This document shows, one piece after another, positions 21,776-31,950 of a stretch of 64,000 bases of DNA. Under the pieces are notes generated by a model, which worked only from the letters and a program-made list of their open reading frames with translations, searched no databases and was not told where the DNA came from. The stretch is from Hydrangea macrophylla (Eukaryota > Streptophyta > Magnoliopsida > Cornales > Hydrangeaceae). The translations under genes and the position numbers were made by a program. The stretch covers positions 72,593,169 through 72,657,168 of the forward strand of contig CM066988.1 in the NCBI GenBank assembly GCA_033977485.1. Direction: 5' to 3'. The stretch's first letter is position 1; each line of letters begins with the position of its first letter.

Positions 21776-22891
21776 TAAAGCTTTGAGTCTATCTTTAATT
21801 TAGAATCATAAATTCTATACAGAAGAACTATTGATATCACATCGCTTTCTCCTTTGGGTGAAACCTTAGCATATCTAGTGTCCACTCTATAGGTGCAAAA
21901 TATTACCATTTATATAGGTCTAATATAATTTAGGTCACCTAATAGTTAGTCATGTTTCCTTTGGGTATCCAATTCGTCACTACTAAGTGGCACAAATTAT
22001 ATTACCTTATCCAGTTCATAGTTAGTTGATAGTGACTCGCTTTTGGGCTAGTTCTAATCTCCCAACTATGACTGCCATTGAGAATATTATTGACTTTTAT
22101 GTCACCCTAATTTGACTATCTTTAATGTAGTTTTATATTCATAAGGCTCACTCAGCTGGATCACTTTGATGACTACCAAGTTAATAAACCCTATGAAAAT
22201 AAAACTAACCAACAATATTTGTCTAACCCTTTATTAGAGTTTTTATTTAATTGCTAAAATTGTCATTACTTTATTGAATCACTAATTTAATAAAATTATA
22301 ATTATTGTTCCGTGTCCTCTTTGATGTGATTGAAATTTCTAAACAATGGCAAATATTTAGCAATAACTCTAATGTTAAAATAAAATTAATCAAAATGATC
22401 ATGAACTTGTAATTTTTAGCCAGTTAATAAGTCATTATAACGGACTGTAAATTTGCTAAACTAACCAACTATTAGGTAGTCAACATAATTAGCAGCAGAT
22501 CAACCAACTTTAAATTGCATAAGCAAAGTCACACTCAAGGGCGTATGTAATTGGCTTTGACCAAATAATAATTTCACATTCAACCCAAACCAAAAAGTTA
22601 GACACCTCATATACTGATATCACATAATCTTTACATGTGCATTTTTTAAAGTCAAACAAGCCAATGAATATGTAAGTAAAGAATCTTTTGAGAACGGAAC
22701 AACCATCAAATATCAGTTCACCCTTTTTGAAACGAAGTTCATACAATGCCAAATCAGTTATAGATTTAACATTTGCAATTATACATACGTGTATTATATA
22801 CATGAATTTACCTAATTACTAGCCTCAACATTTGGTTCCAATTTTGAACGCCCAAATTAATCTTTTATACAAAGATGCATATATTCAAAAC
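21776..22891 (-). other. C3 leader (5' untranslated region)
   Basis: About 1.1 kb of AT-rich DNA between gag and the primer site. Its right 700 bp is repeated at 17270-17990. No ORF here looks real. Confidence 0.65.
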
Positions 22892-22906
22892 ATGGCTATG
22901 ATACCA
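22892..22906 (-). promoter_or_regulatory. Primer binding site of C3
   Basis: Minus strand TTGGTATCATAGCCA, one mismatch from the initiator tRNA-Met complement, two bases inside the LTR start at 22909. Confidence 0.8.
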
Positions 22907-22908
22907 AT

Positions 22909-23408
22909 TGTAATACTATAATTGATAAAACTATTATACGGAAATAATTTTATAGGCCAAGATCTTGAATACAACACATCTTAAGATATCATGGATAAAC
23001 GAAATACATATCGTTGGTAGCCATTGAGAGTGATTGATACTGGAATTGGAACCTCTTAAATTGAACCGTACTAATGGCTTTTCGTTCTTTTCTCTGTCTC
23101 TCAATATACTCAAGAGCTAATTTTCTCCAACTGATGGATTATCTTTCAGGGGGTGTTCTTGAGTCTTTTATAGAGGAGAGAAGAGGGCCCATTAATTACT
23201 GCCATGAATAACTGTATTGGAAGATGAACCATTTCATCATAGTTTTTAACATAATCATCACAACAGTCATCTATATAATTTTAATTGGGATATTTTCTGT
23301 TGGCTTAATAGTTGGTGGAGTCCAACTAACATGGAAGACTAGTGGAAAACCTTTTCTAGGACTTTTAAAAGGCACATAGGACTCTTAAAAGTCATACATG
23401 GGTTTACA
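22909..23408 (-). repeat. C3 LTR copy 3 (outer 5' LTR)
   Basis: 500 bp. On the plus strand it begins TGTAATACTATAATTG and ends GGGTTTACA. It is followed by CTGTT (23409-23413), matching CTGTC to the left of LTR copy 1 at four of five positions. Confidence 0.88.
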
Positions 23409-23413
23409 CTGTT

Positions 23414-23985
23414 ACATCTTTTTTCTCTGATCCTCTCCTTTTTAATTTTCTTCCATAATCTTCAACCGAGGCATAATCTTCAAACACCCACATGCCCAAA
23501 TACTTGTATACATACATAAAAATGTCTGCAGATATGGTTAAGTAACCTGTTAATCCAAAATCTTAAATTGATAAAGACTGAGCCCAACAATATGTTAATA
23601 CATATACATATGTCTTTCTTTAACATCCTCCCTTACGTGCAACCCCGTCTTGCACGTTAGCACACTGATATCAGGCCCAACCCTGGACAAAGGCCATCAA
23701 GGCTAATACATAGGGCCCCCAAATCTTTGAAAATAGACCATTGGTAGTGCTAAAGTCCAATATCCCAGCCCAATTGGAAAGACACAAAAACCAAAATACA
23801 CTCTTTCTCTTTCCCCCAAACAAACCCTACCCAAGCTTCAATATCCTCCAAACTTTCTCGTTCTGGAACACTACAATGCATCTCCGGTGACCGGCGACAG
23901 CAAATCTATTTATATATATAGGGTCCCATTTTAAAAGCTCGCCTAAGTCCCCGGTAACCCAGACCGACCCTGACTGATATAATAG
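23414..23985. other. Noncoding DNA, nothing recognised
   Basis: About 570 bp with no gene or repeat I can name. It includes a CT-rich part and ends at the start of the local duplication. Confidence 0.5.
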
Positions 23986-24532
23986 AAAACTTAAGTTGTT
24001 AGACATTGAACACAACAAATTAAAAATACCTATATACACCAAGCTTTAACAAAGATATATATATATATATATAAATACTTTTTATAGCTACTAATTGTGT
24101 CATGAGATGAGGCTGACTGCAAATTTAATAACCAAGTCATGGCAAGGCAGCCAACAAAATTTGAGACCAATAGCTTTAAACTAAAGTCTTCATCACCATA
24201 CATTATATATATAATATCTTCTTGTCAAAAATTTATTTTCTCCCTATATATTCCCTTTGGATAGTAATTACTTTACCTACTAAATAAAGTGTGCTTCCTG
24301 ATCTATACAAATAAGGTGTTAATTAATCTGGAGGAAATTTCTTCAAGTTGACACACGCACACAAAACAAATATATATATATATATATACATATATATACA
24401 TATATATAAATAATTTAAGATAACTCATGTCACTCATTACGTAGTGCACCAATTATATATGTAATTAAAGATAACTCACGTCACTCATTACTAACTACAC
24501 CAATTTTTTCCTATTGTTTAGCCCTATTATGA
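23986..24532 (+). repeat. Local tandem duplication, copy 1
   Basis: Segments beginning 'cttaagttgttagacattg' recur at 24535. Shared landmarks include 'ctatatacaccaagctttaac', 'ctttttatagctact', 'ccctttggatagtaattac' and 'ctcacgtcactcattact'. Copy 1 keeps the uninterrupted order across 24451-24500 that copy 2 has lost to an insertion. Confidence 0.8.
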
Positions 24533-24861
24533 AACTTAAGTTGTTAGACATTGAACATTACAAAAAATATCTATATACACCAAGCTTTAACGAATATATA
24601 TACATAAATACTTTTTATAGCTACTGCTTGTGTCATGAGATGAGAATTGACTGCAAATTTATTTTCTCCCTATACATTCCCTTTGGATAGTAATTACTTT
24701 ACTACTAAGCAAAGTGTGCTTCCTGATCTATACATATACGGTGTTAATTAATCTGGTTCAAGTATGACACACACACACAAAACAAATATATATACATATA
24801 TATATATATATAAATACTTAAAAATAACTCACGTCACTCATTACTTACTGCACCAATTATA
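24533..24861 (+). repeat. Local tandem duplication, copy 2 left part
   Basis: Continues copy 1's order until 'gcaccaattata' at 24861, where a 2-kb insertion starts. The order resumes at 26907. Dinucleotide AT and AC runs vary between copies. Confidence 0.8.
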
Positions 24862-26906
24862 TCTACTATAGTATAAAAACGAATAAACAAGCACGTCAAA
24901 AAATATGAACTTCCTCTTTTGCCCTTCACTATACCATGATTACTCATATATCTATCTATACATCGTAAGGATATATTGATTTGTGTGAAGGTAAATTTGT
25001 CATTTTGGACAAATAATTACATTCAAGTCAGCTTTTACAATTTTATTTATTATAATAATGAGATTTTAATCAATAATTTTATGTCTAATTACATTTGGGT
25101 CAACGATTTTTGGGATATTTATTATTAACTTAAAAAAAAAGTCAACAAAAGTGGCTATTTTGTGGCTATTTAAGAATTGGTTACTAATATTTATAATTTG
25201 GTCAACTTCTCTGAAATGAGGTTTCAATCAACAATTTGTGTAATTACATTTGGATCAATAATTTTTGAGATATTTATTATTCACTTCATAAAAAGTACAA
25301 AAAAAGTGGCTATTTTAGTGGTTATTTAGGAATTGGTCACTAATATACTATTATACTATACACTATAAAAACGAATAAACAAGCACGTCAAAAATTATGA
25401 ACTTCCTATTTTGCCTTCACTACAACATAATTACTCATATATCTATCTATACATCGTAAGGATATATAGATTTGTGTGAGGATAAATCTATAATTTTGGA
25501 CAAATAATTACATTCAAGTCAACTTTTGAAATTTTATTTAATATAATATGAAGTTTTAATCAACAATCTTGTGTTTAATTACATTTGGGTCAACAATTTT
25601 TGGGATATTTATTATTAACTTCAAAAAAAGTCAACAAAAGTGGCTATGTTGGTGGCTATTTAGGAATTAGTCACTAATATTTACAATTTGGTCAACTTCT
25701 TCTCTGAAATGAGATTTCAATCAACAATTTGTGTCTAATTATATTTGGATCAATAATTTTTGGGATATTTATTATTCACTTCATAAAAAGTAAAAAAAAT
25801 GGCTATTTTAGTGGTTACTTAGGAATTGGTCACTAATATACTATATATTGTAAAAACGAATAAACAAGCACGTCAAAAAATATGAACTTCCTATTTTGCC
25901 CTTCACTACAACATAATTACTCATATATCTATCTATACATCGTAAGGATATATAGATTTGTGTGAGGACAAATCTGTAATTTTGGACAAATAATTATATT
26001 CAAGTCAACTTTTGAAATTTTATTTAATATAATGATGAGGTTTTAATCAACAATCTTGTGTTAATTACATTTGAGTCAACAATTTTTGGGATATTTATTA
26101 TTGACTTTAAAAAAAGTCAACAAAAGTGGCTATGTTTGTGGCTATTTAGGAATTAGTCACTAATATTTACAATTTGGTCAACTTCTCTGAAATGAGATTT
26201 CAATCAATAATTTGTGTCTAATTATATTTAGATCAATAATTTTTGGGATATTTATTATTCACTTCATAAAAAGTAAAAAAAAAAATGGCTATTTTAGTGG
26301 TTACTTAGGAATTGGTCACTAATATTTACAATTTGCTCAACTTCTTTTCTCAACTTCTTTTCTCAAATTTAGGATTCATATATTGTAATATGTGTAATTG
26401 CATTTAGATCAGCAGGTTTTGTATATTTATTATTCACTTTAAAAAAGTTTTAAAAAGTGGCTATTTAGGAAATGGTCACTAATTTCACATTTTGGTCAAC
26501 TTCTTCTCTAAAATTTAAGTTCTGGTATATATAAAATGTCAAACAAAGTGGCTATTTTACAAGCTATTATGAATTGGTCACTAATATTTACATTTTGGTC
26601 AACTTCTTCCCTCCAATTCATGATTTATAGATTGTATTCGAATATCAATTAAGGCCTACAAACACATTCATGCCCTTTTTTAGAGGAATTACCTACTTGT
26701 GTCATATATTTTTAGTGGCACTTTATTAGGTACCTTTATTACTGATTTATAAGATAGTCAGAATTATCAACTTATTCCGTAAGAAGAGTTTTAGATTAAA
26801 TAGTTACATTCACAATTTTCTATTTAACTGTTTTAACATCTTAATATACACTTTTAACAATCACTTAATCACACGAAACGACACAATTGCGCAGGACTCC
26901 AACTAG
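24862..26906 (+). mobile_element. Non-autonomous Helitron-like element 1
   Basis: Begins TCTACTATAGTATAAAAACG and ends GGACTCCAACTAG, followed by T. These are the TC and CTAG termini expected of Helitrons, and insertion is between A and T without target duplication. The paralogous copy at 24451-24466 shows the unfilled site ('caattata' joined to 'tat'). The 2045-bp body has no transposase and mainly consists of about three 485-492 bp tandem units. A strong 3' hairpin is not obvious; only a GC-rich 'ttgcgcag' precedes the end. Confidence 0.7.
24866..26335 (+). repeat. Three tandem units of 485-492 bp inside Helitron-like element 1
   Basis: The landmark 'gaataaacaagcacgtc' starts at 24881, 25373 and 25858 (steps 492 and 485). 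Each unit starts like the element's own 5' end ('ctataaaaacgaataaac'). Each also contains two related halves of about 170 bp, both with 'gggatatttattatt' and 'ggctatttaggaattggtcact' type sequence. Degenerate half-units continue to about 26620. Confidence 0.9.
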
Positions 26907-26937
<31 letters not shown>

Positions 26938-27336
26938 ACATAACTCACGTCACTCAGTACTAACTACACCAATTTTTTCATCATGTTTAGTCCTATTATT
27001 TTCTTTTCTTCTGATATATCATATATACGACAAATGTAAAATCATGACTCCACCTCTGCCTTGCATGCCTTTGCCACTTACTAATAAATTACGACAAAAA
27101 ATACATAAATTGTACCATATAAAAAAAAATATGATGAAATCTCTTATCTTAGCGTTATCATCTTGGACGATGGATTTCACCTTGATCTATGATATAAATT
27201 GTACTGAGACTATTCCATTAATTCAAGTGAAAACCAAACACAATATTAGGGAGGGAAAATATTTGTGTATATACGTAAACTGTATTGTTAGCATCCTAAA
27301 AATAAATATCTCATTTAGATTATACAACGAGCTTTA
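26907..27336 (+). other. Duplication copy 2, right part, and flank
   Basis: 26907-27005 continues the interrupted duplication ('actcacgtcactcagtactaactacacc'). After an AT microsatellite the rest to 27336 is unclassified AT-rich DNA. A 97-codon ORF here has no recognisable features and I do not call it. Confidence 0.65.
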
Positions 27337-27352
27337 GAAGCTTGTACTAGGC

Positions 27353-27596
27353 GCTGCGCGGACTGTAGTCTAATTGGTATAGCCTCTCTCTTCCCAGTAG
27401 GGAGGGAGAGGGTTCAATCCCCATAGGGAATTCTAGTGGCTTGCCCCCAGATATTCTTCAGTCGGAATGAGTGACCCTTATTGGGCTTTGTTATGGGCTA
27501 GTGTGAGACTTTAGAGGTTGGGTTGGGATTAGAGTGTGTGTGAGTGTATGGAGTGTATGTGTATCCAGTCTAGATCCAGGTAAGTATAAATAAAAA
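27353..27596 (+). mobile_element. tRNA-derived SINE with target duplications
   Basis: The head resembles a tRNA gene with polymerase III promoter boxes: an A-box-like TAGTCTAATTGG at 27367-27378 and a B box GGTTCAATCC at 27411-27420, about 45 bp apart. The body is about 244 bp and ends in an A-rich 'ataaataaaaa'. It is flanked by a 16-bp direct repeat with one mismatch (27337-27352 and 27597-27612, 'gaagcttgtactaggc' and 'gaagcttggactaggc'), the signature of LINE-machinery insertion. Confidence 0.88.
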
Positions 27597-27612
27597 GAAG
27601 CTTGGACTAGGC

Positions 27613-27871
27613 AATTTCTTTCTTTAGAATGATTCATCAGGAAAGTGGAAAAAGCAAGGGCCAAAATATAGGAGTTTTCAATCCCCCATGCATGGCCCAT
27701 GGCTGAAAATAATGAACAGCAGCCCATTCACCAACAACTAGGATTGACAAATAAAACACTAGTGTCACTAAAAACGATGGTTTGAAAGTTAATAAGCCAT
27801 AATTAATCATTACTAGCATCTATCCCATAAAATATACGTTGTTACATTGTCTGTCCAATAAGTAATAAAAT
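27613..27871. other. Unclassified spacer
   Basis: No gene or repeat recognised. A 78-codon minus-strand ORF overlaps the SINE tail and is probably chance. Confidence 0.4.
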
Positions 27872-28108
27872 GTTGGGAATTTGATCAATAAGCGGAACAA
27901 TCAAATCCCTTTCCTAGAATCTCGGAAGATATGAACAAGCCAAAGTAAATAAGAAAAACCAATCAAGCACACACAGACACGTAAATTTTTATGTGGTTCA
28001 TCGCAAATTGGGCTGCGTCCACACTTTGCAGAGCAAGAGGGCCTCTCTTTTTGGTGTTCTCACAAACCCTCTGAGACATACAAAATACAATGAAAAATTG
28101 GAATATAT
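27872..28108 (+). repeat. Possible copia LTR fragment
   Basis: Begins TGTTGGGAATTTG and includes 'acacgtaaatttttatgtggttc' and 'gggctgcgtccac', wording typical of some plant copia LTRs. It is cut on the right by the C4 LTR. Without a partner LTR the call is tentative. Confidence 0.4.
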
Positions 28109-28280
28109 TGTCAGAGTTTGGTGAAATTGATATATTTCATTAGAATCAAGATCAGATTATACACAGAATTTGTAGCCAAAGATAAAAAGTAAGAAAAGAA
28201 AAATACAACTTGAGGTCCTAAATATAATCTGTCCATATATACACCAATCACTAATTAATGCCTAAAGTTTATCACTAACA
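28109..28280 (-). repeat. 3' LTR of copia C4 (172 bp)
   Basis: Minus strand: starts TGTTAGTGATAAACTTTAGG and ends CTCTGACA. The purine-rich tract adjoins at the right. Inferred from boundaries only, since the partner is absent. Confidence 0.65.
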
Positions 28281-28306
28281 CCGTACCCACCCTCAAGCTT
28301 TAGGGG

Positions 28307-30455
28307 CTAGTAAGGGCAGCAGCTGAAGATTGGAAGAAAGTGAAGTAAAATGAGTAACGGAATACAATTACGTAAGCAGATCTGCAAGTTGAAGTTCTGT
28401 TGAAATGTGGAAAAAAGTGATGGTGTCATGCCAATAATGATAACATGATGACAGTCTAGCTCAATATGTTTGGTACGCTTGTGGAAAACATCATTATGAG
28501 AGATATGAATGACACTCTTATTATCATAGAATGAAGAAGTAGGTTGCGTTTCAGAACACCAAGATCTGCTAGAAGACGACAAAGCCATAAAATCTCAACG
28601 GTGGTGTCGCCAAGAGCACGATACTCAGACTCAGCACTTGAGCATGATACAACACTTTCATTCTTGCTCTTCTAGGAAATAAGGGAGTCGCTAAGAAAAA
28701 TGAGGAAACCAGTGGTGGACTTGTGATCAGTCACATCCTCAGCCCAATCAGCATCGGAATAGGCACAAAGATTAGGAGAGTATGAGGAAGAGAATAAAAG
28801 ACCATGATGAAGTATACCCCGAAGATAGCGAACAATCCGAAGAACATCATAATAGTGCTTGGTGCGAGGAGAGGCCATAAACTGAGAAATAATATGAACT
28901 GCATACGCGATGTTCGGCCTAGTGATAGTTAAGTAAGTGAGAATGCCAACCAGCTAGCGGTAGAGAGTTAGGATTTGGAAGTGGTGAACCATCTGTGGGA
29001 TGAAGTTTGACATTGATAGCTCGTGGAGTGTCTGAAACTTTGCCATCAGAGATGGCGAGAATGTTAGACGCATATTTAATCTGACATAGCCCTGGGAATT
29101 CCAGTCAACCTCAATGCCCAAAAAATATGTCAAATGACCAAGATCCTTCATTTTAAAAGACTGATAAGAATGTCTTGGTAGCAAGAATTCCTTGTGTATC
29201 TCTTCCAATTAATATCATATCATCTACGTATAGGAGAAGAAACACATCACCATGAATACTGTGCTGAATAAACAAGGCAGACTCATTTTGACTCTAACGA
29301 AAGACAAAAGTGTGAATGGTAGAGTGGAACTTCTCAAACTAGGCATGGGGGCCTACTTGAGACCATACAAGGCTGGGTAAAGATAGCAGACCTGGCCAGA
29401 GTAATGAGAGAGCCCAAGAAGGGGCTCCATATAGACTTCTTCATGGAGGTCGCCATCTAGAAAGGCATTTTTGACATACATCTGATGTAAAATCCAATGG
29501 CAATATTAGGAAGCAATGGTAATTATAGTGCGAACCGTGGCCATGCGAGCAACATGAATGAAGGCTTCCTCGTAGTCCAGACCATACTCCTGTGTGTAGC
29601 CCTTAGCCACAAGGCAAACTTTATAGTGGTCAATGGATCCATTTGCCCAAGTTTTGATCTTATGAACCCACTTGCAACCAACAATAGACTTGCCAGAAGG
29701 TAAAGTAGTCAGTTTCCAAGTACGAGTACATTCCAAAGCTTGCAACTCTACTTACATTACCTTCGACCATTCAAGGTGAGTTCTCGTTTCCCGATAAGTT
29801 TAGGGCTCGTGGAGGTCAAACATATGAGTAGCATAGAAATAGTAATCATTAAGATGAGAAGGAGGAGAATGAGTACAGGTGAGAGAATGAGTACGAGAAG
29901 GGTAATGTGAGTGTACCTCTGTAGAATCATCATTCAGTGTATTAGTGGGATGCAACATCGGAGCTGGTAGAGGTGGTGGTGAAGAGGGCAGAGAGGAAGG
30001 CGGAGGGGATAGTGAGTTATTTGTAGGTGGAGACTCTGAGGTAAAAGGGTCAAGGTCGGTGGTCGAGGGGAGAGGAGCAGTATTCCGAGGAAGGTCCATA
30101 AATGAAATAAACTCCCAGAAAACAACATTATGCGAGAGACGGATGTGTTTTGTCTTCGAATCATAACAAAAAAGCCATTTTATTCAAAGCCATATCCTAT
30201 AAAGACACAGATGGCTGATTTAGGAGAAAGTTTGGACCGTTCTACACTAGGAAAGAGTGTAAAGAAAGTAGAGCCAAATGTCGGTAAGTGAGCATAAGAC
30301 TGAACTTTTCCTAATAGAATTTCATATGGGGACGTTTTATGCAAAAGTTGTAGAGTATGGTTGGTGAGACAGGTAGCAGTGGTGACAGCTTTTTCCCAAA
30401 AAGCCTTGGAGAGTCAAGAAGACAGAATCATTGTACAAGTGCTCTCGACAATATG
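28307..30455 (-). pseudogene. Copia C4 integrase fragment, RT and RNase H, heavily broken
   Basis: Pieces in order on the minus strand: integrase tail (HIVES, KAFWEKAVTTAT) at 30380-30455; a Ser/Pro-rich linker at 29800-30099; RT start LPSGKSIVGCKWVHKIK and YKVCLVAKGYTQEYGLDYEE at 29506-29745; a catalytic-region remnant near 29215-29260; KMKDLGHLTYFLGIEVDW at 28954-29208; RNase H SDADWAEDVTDHKSTTGF at 28672-28878; and FYDNKSVIHISHNDVFHKRTKHIELD at 28307-28588. At least five frame changes or stops separate them. Confidence 0.87.
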
Positions 30456-30551
30456 TGTAGTACCCTCTATTTCTGGAGTGCATTTTATTAATTAAGACTT
30501 CGCATTTATACCTGCATAACCCTTACCCTTAATTTGATAAATTTTGGTTAC

Positions 30552-30677
30552 CAATCAATTGCCATCCAGCCGACCTGAATTCATTACATGGCATATACTA
30601 ATCGATTTCCCTTGACTCACAATCGATTGCCATAAAATATATATAACCAATCGATTGCTTCTGCTTCCATTCAATTG
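30552..30677. repeat. Palindrome array 1 in the truncated plus-strand LTR
   Basis: Copies or near-copies of CAATCGATTG start at 30552 (CAATCAATTG), 30599, 30620, 30648 and 30668. Close neighbours are 20-21 bp apart. Confidence 0.75.
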
Positions 30678-31151
30678 CCATCTGCAAAGACTTGCTTTAA
30701 CTTTGCCTCGTGGTTTGACATATTGCACTCTCAAATTCTATATGTAGGCATTCATTTCTTTCCTTGGGTCTATTTTGGTTCACAAATTTCTTGATAGAGA
30801 GAAAGAGAGTTGATACATATATATACACAAACATCCAAATATACATATATACACATACACAACCATACACACTCTTTCTGGAGAAAGTGGAGAAGAACAG
30901 AAAGAAGAGAAGAGAAAGAAGAAGGGCAAGAGAAGAAGAAATAGAGAGAGAGAAAGAGGTAGAGAAGAGAAAGAGAGGGAGGAGAGAGAGAGAGAGAGAG
31001 AGAGCTTGAGCTTTCAAGCTATACACATACCAAACACACCCTAGGTGAGTCTTTACTCACTTGGTCCCTTTATTATAATGTTTTATAAGTTTTAGTGATG
31101 TTTAGACGTATTAAATACATCCTTAAGATGTTTATATATATTCTATTTTAC

Positions 31152-31381
31152 TAATCTGTTGGGGAAGACGAAGTACCAATCGATTGAACTTTTCTCAATC
31201 GATTGCTATCAGTTGAGTCCTAATCGATTGGATAGATTTATAATCGATTTTCATTGGATTGTAACCCAATCGATAAGTTAGCAATAGATTGTCTTGGTTT
31301 TGGATCCAATTGATTGTCATTTTTCTAAATTGATTGTTATAGTTTTTATCCCAATCGATTAACCCTTGTCCCAATCGATTC
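31152..31381. repeat. Palindrome array 2 in the truncated plus-strand LTR
   Basis: Units start at about 31152 (poor), 31177, 31196, 31221, 31241, 31267, 31282, 31307, 31327, 31352 and 31372. The steps are 25, 19, 25, 20, 26, 15, 25, 20, 25, 20. Five are exact or one base off CAATCGATTG; others are degenerate. The 20/25 rhythm of the G1 LTR is retained. Confidence 0.85.
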
Positions 31382-31950
31382 GAACAAGGTTAGTTCCTCT
31401 TGTTTATTATATAAAGGGTTCGATTGTTCAATTCTCCATTTGGACTTCCATTATGTAATTATGAGTTTATCAGGGATAAGGTGACAACAAAGTTAATTAT
31501 GATTAAGAAAAATGGATTAACACGATGACGCTAGATACTATACAGTTCATGTATGAGTTTGATATCCGTTCATTTTAATCAGAGTAGTCAGGCCACAATG
31601 GGGCTATCATGCAATTGTTAGTGGTATAAGGATAGGTAGGTTTGCTATGTTCTGGGATGAATACGGTAGGAGCTGTTTCCCAAATACGGTAGACAAATGA
31701 AGGTGTCTATGACTTGCGGTGGCTAGGTAACAAGTACTCTCAAACGTGGTAGACAAACTGACAAGCGGGGATATTTGTAGAATACAACCGCGCTAAAATA
31801 AGGAAATATACTGTTTTAGATTAAAACTCCCAGTTATTTCTGCAATTTGGATTACAAGGTCAGTTTATGTATAATATGACGAATCTATGATAAGTTATGT
31901 TATTTTAATCGTTATTTATGCAGATTGATGTTTTGTTGTGTGCAGGAGTG

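Larger units (their letters stand above)
16514..23408 (-). mobile_element. Copia C3 in a three-LTR tandem arrangement
   Basis: Three direct copies of one LTR lie at about 16514-17042, 18001-18497 and 22909-23408. Between LTRs 2 and 3 is a long internal region (RNase H, RT, gag, leader). Between LTRs 1 and 2 is a short one holding only the gag start and leader. Both internal regions end in an initiator-Met-like primer site next to the following LTR. The outer flanks are CTGTC (16509-16513) and CTGTT (23409-23413), so the whole block probably descends from one insertion that was later duplicated by recombination and partly deleted. Confidence 0.85.
28109..30455 (-). mobile_element. Copia element C4, 3' half, interrupted by a gypsy LTR
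   Basis: From left: 3' LTR (28109-28280), polypurine tract (minus GAGGGTGGG at about 28285-28293), RNase H, RT, linker and part of integrase. Homology stops inside integrase at 30455, where a plus-strand gypsy LTR begins with TGTAGTACCC. Protease, gag and 5' LTR are not found on the other side within the window. Confidence 0.85.
30456..31950 (+). repeat. Truncated plus-strand LTR related to G1/G4
   Basis: Starts TGTAGTACCCTC inside copia C4. It keeps the G1-type LTR order: palindrome array 1 (30552-30677), a TATA-rich and GA-rich promoter zone (30806-31005), the 'ggtgagtctttactcac' block, array 2 (31152-31381), and 'ggtgtctatgacttgcggtg' near 31703-31722 (the reverse of the G1 LTR repeat). 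The GGGGCGTGACA end is not found, so the LTR is cut off around 31950. No internal region follows. Confidence 0.75.

Noticed and set aside
22510..22803. 97-codon minus-strand ORF in the C3 leader
   Set aside because: It lies in the leader duplicated at about 17640-17880, where the frame is not preserved.
27044..27337. 97-codon plus-strand ORF in AT-rich DNA
   Set aside because: Low-complexity composition, no recognisable motif, no supporting regulatory or splice signal; likely chance.
27360..27425. A functional tRNA gene
   Set aside because: Boxes A and B are present but the cloverleaf is not complete, and target duplications plus an A-rich tail show a SINE.
30697..31026. 109-codon Leu/Ser-rich minus-strand ORF
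   Set aside because: It translates the GA/CT microsatellite of the LTR promoter zone.
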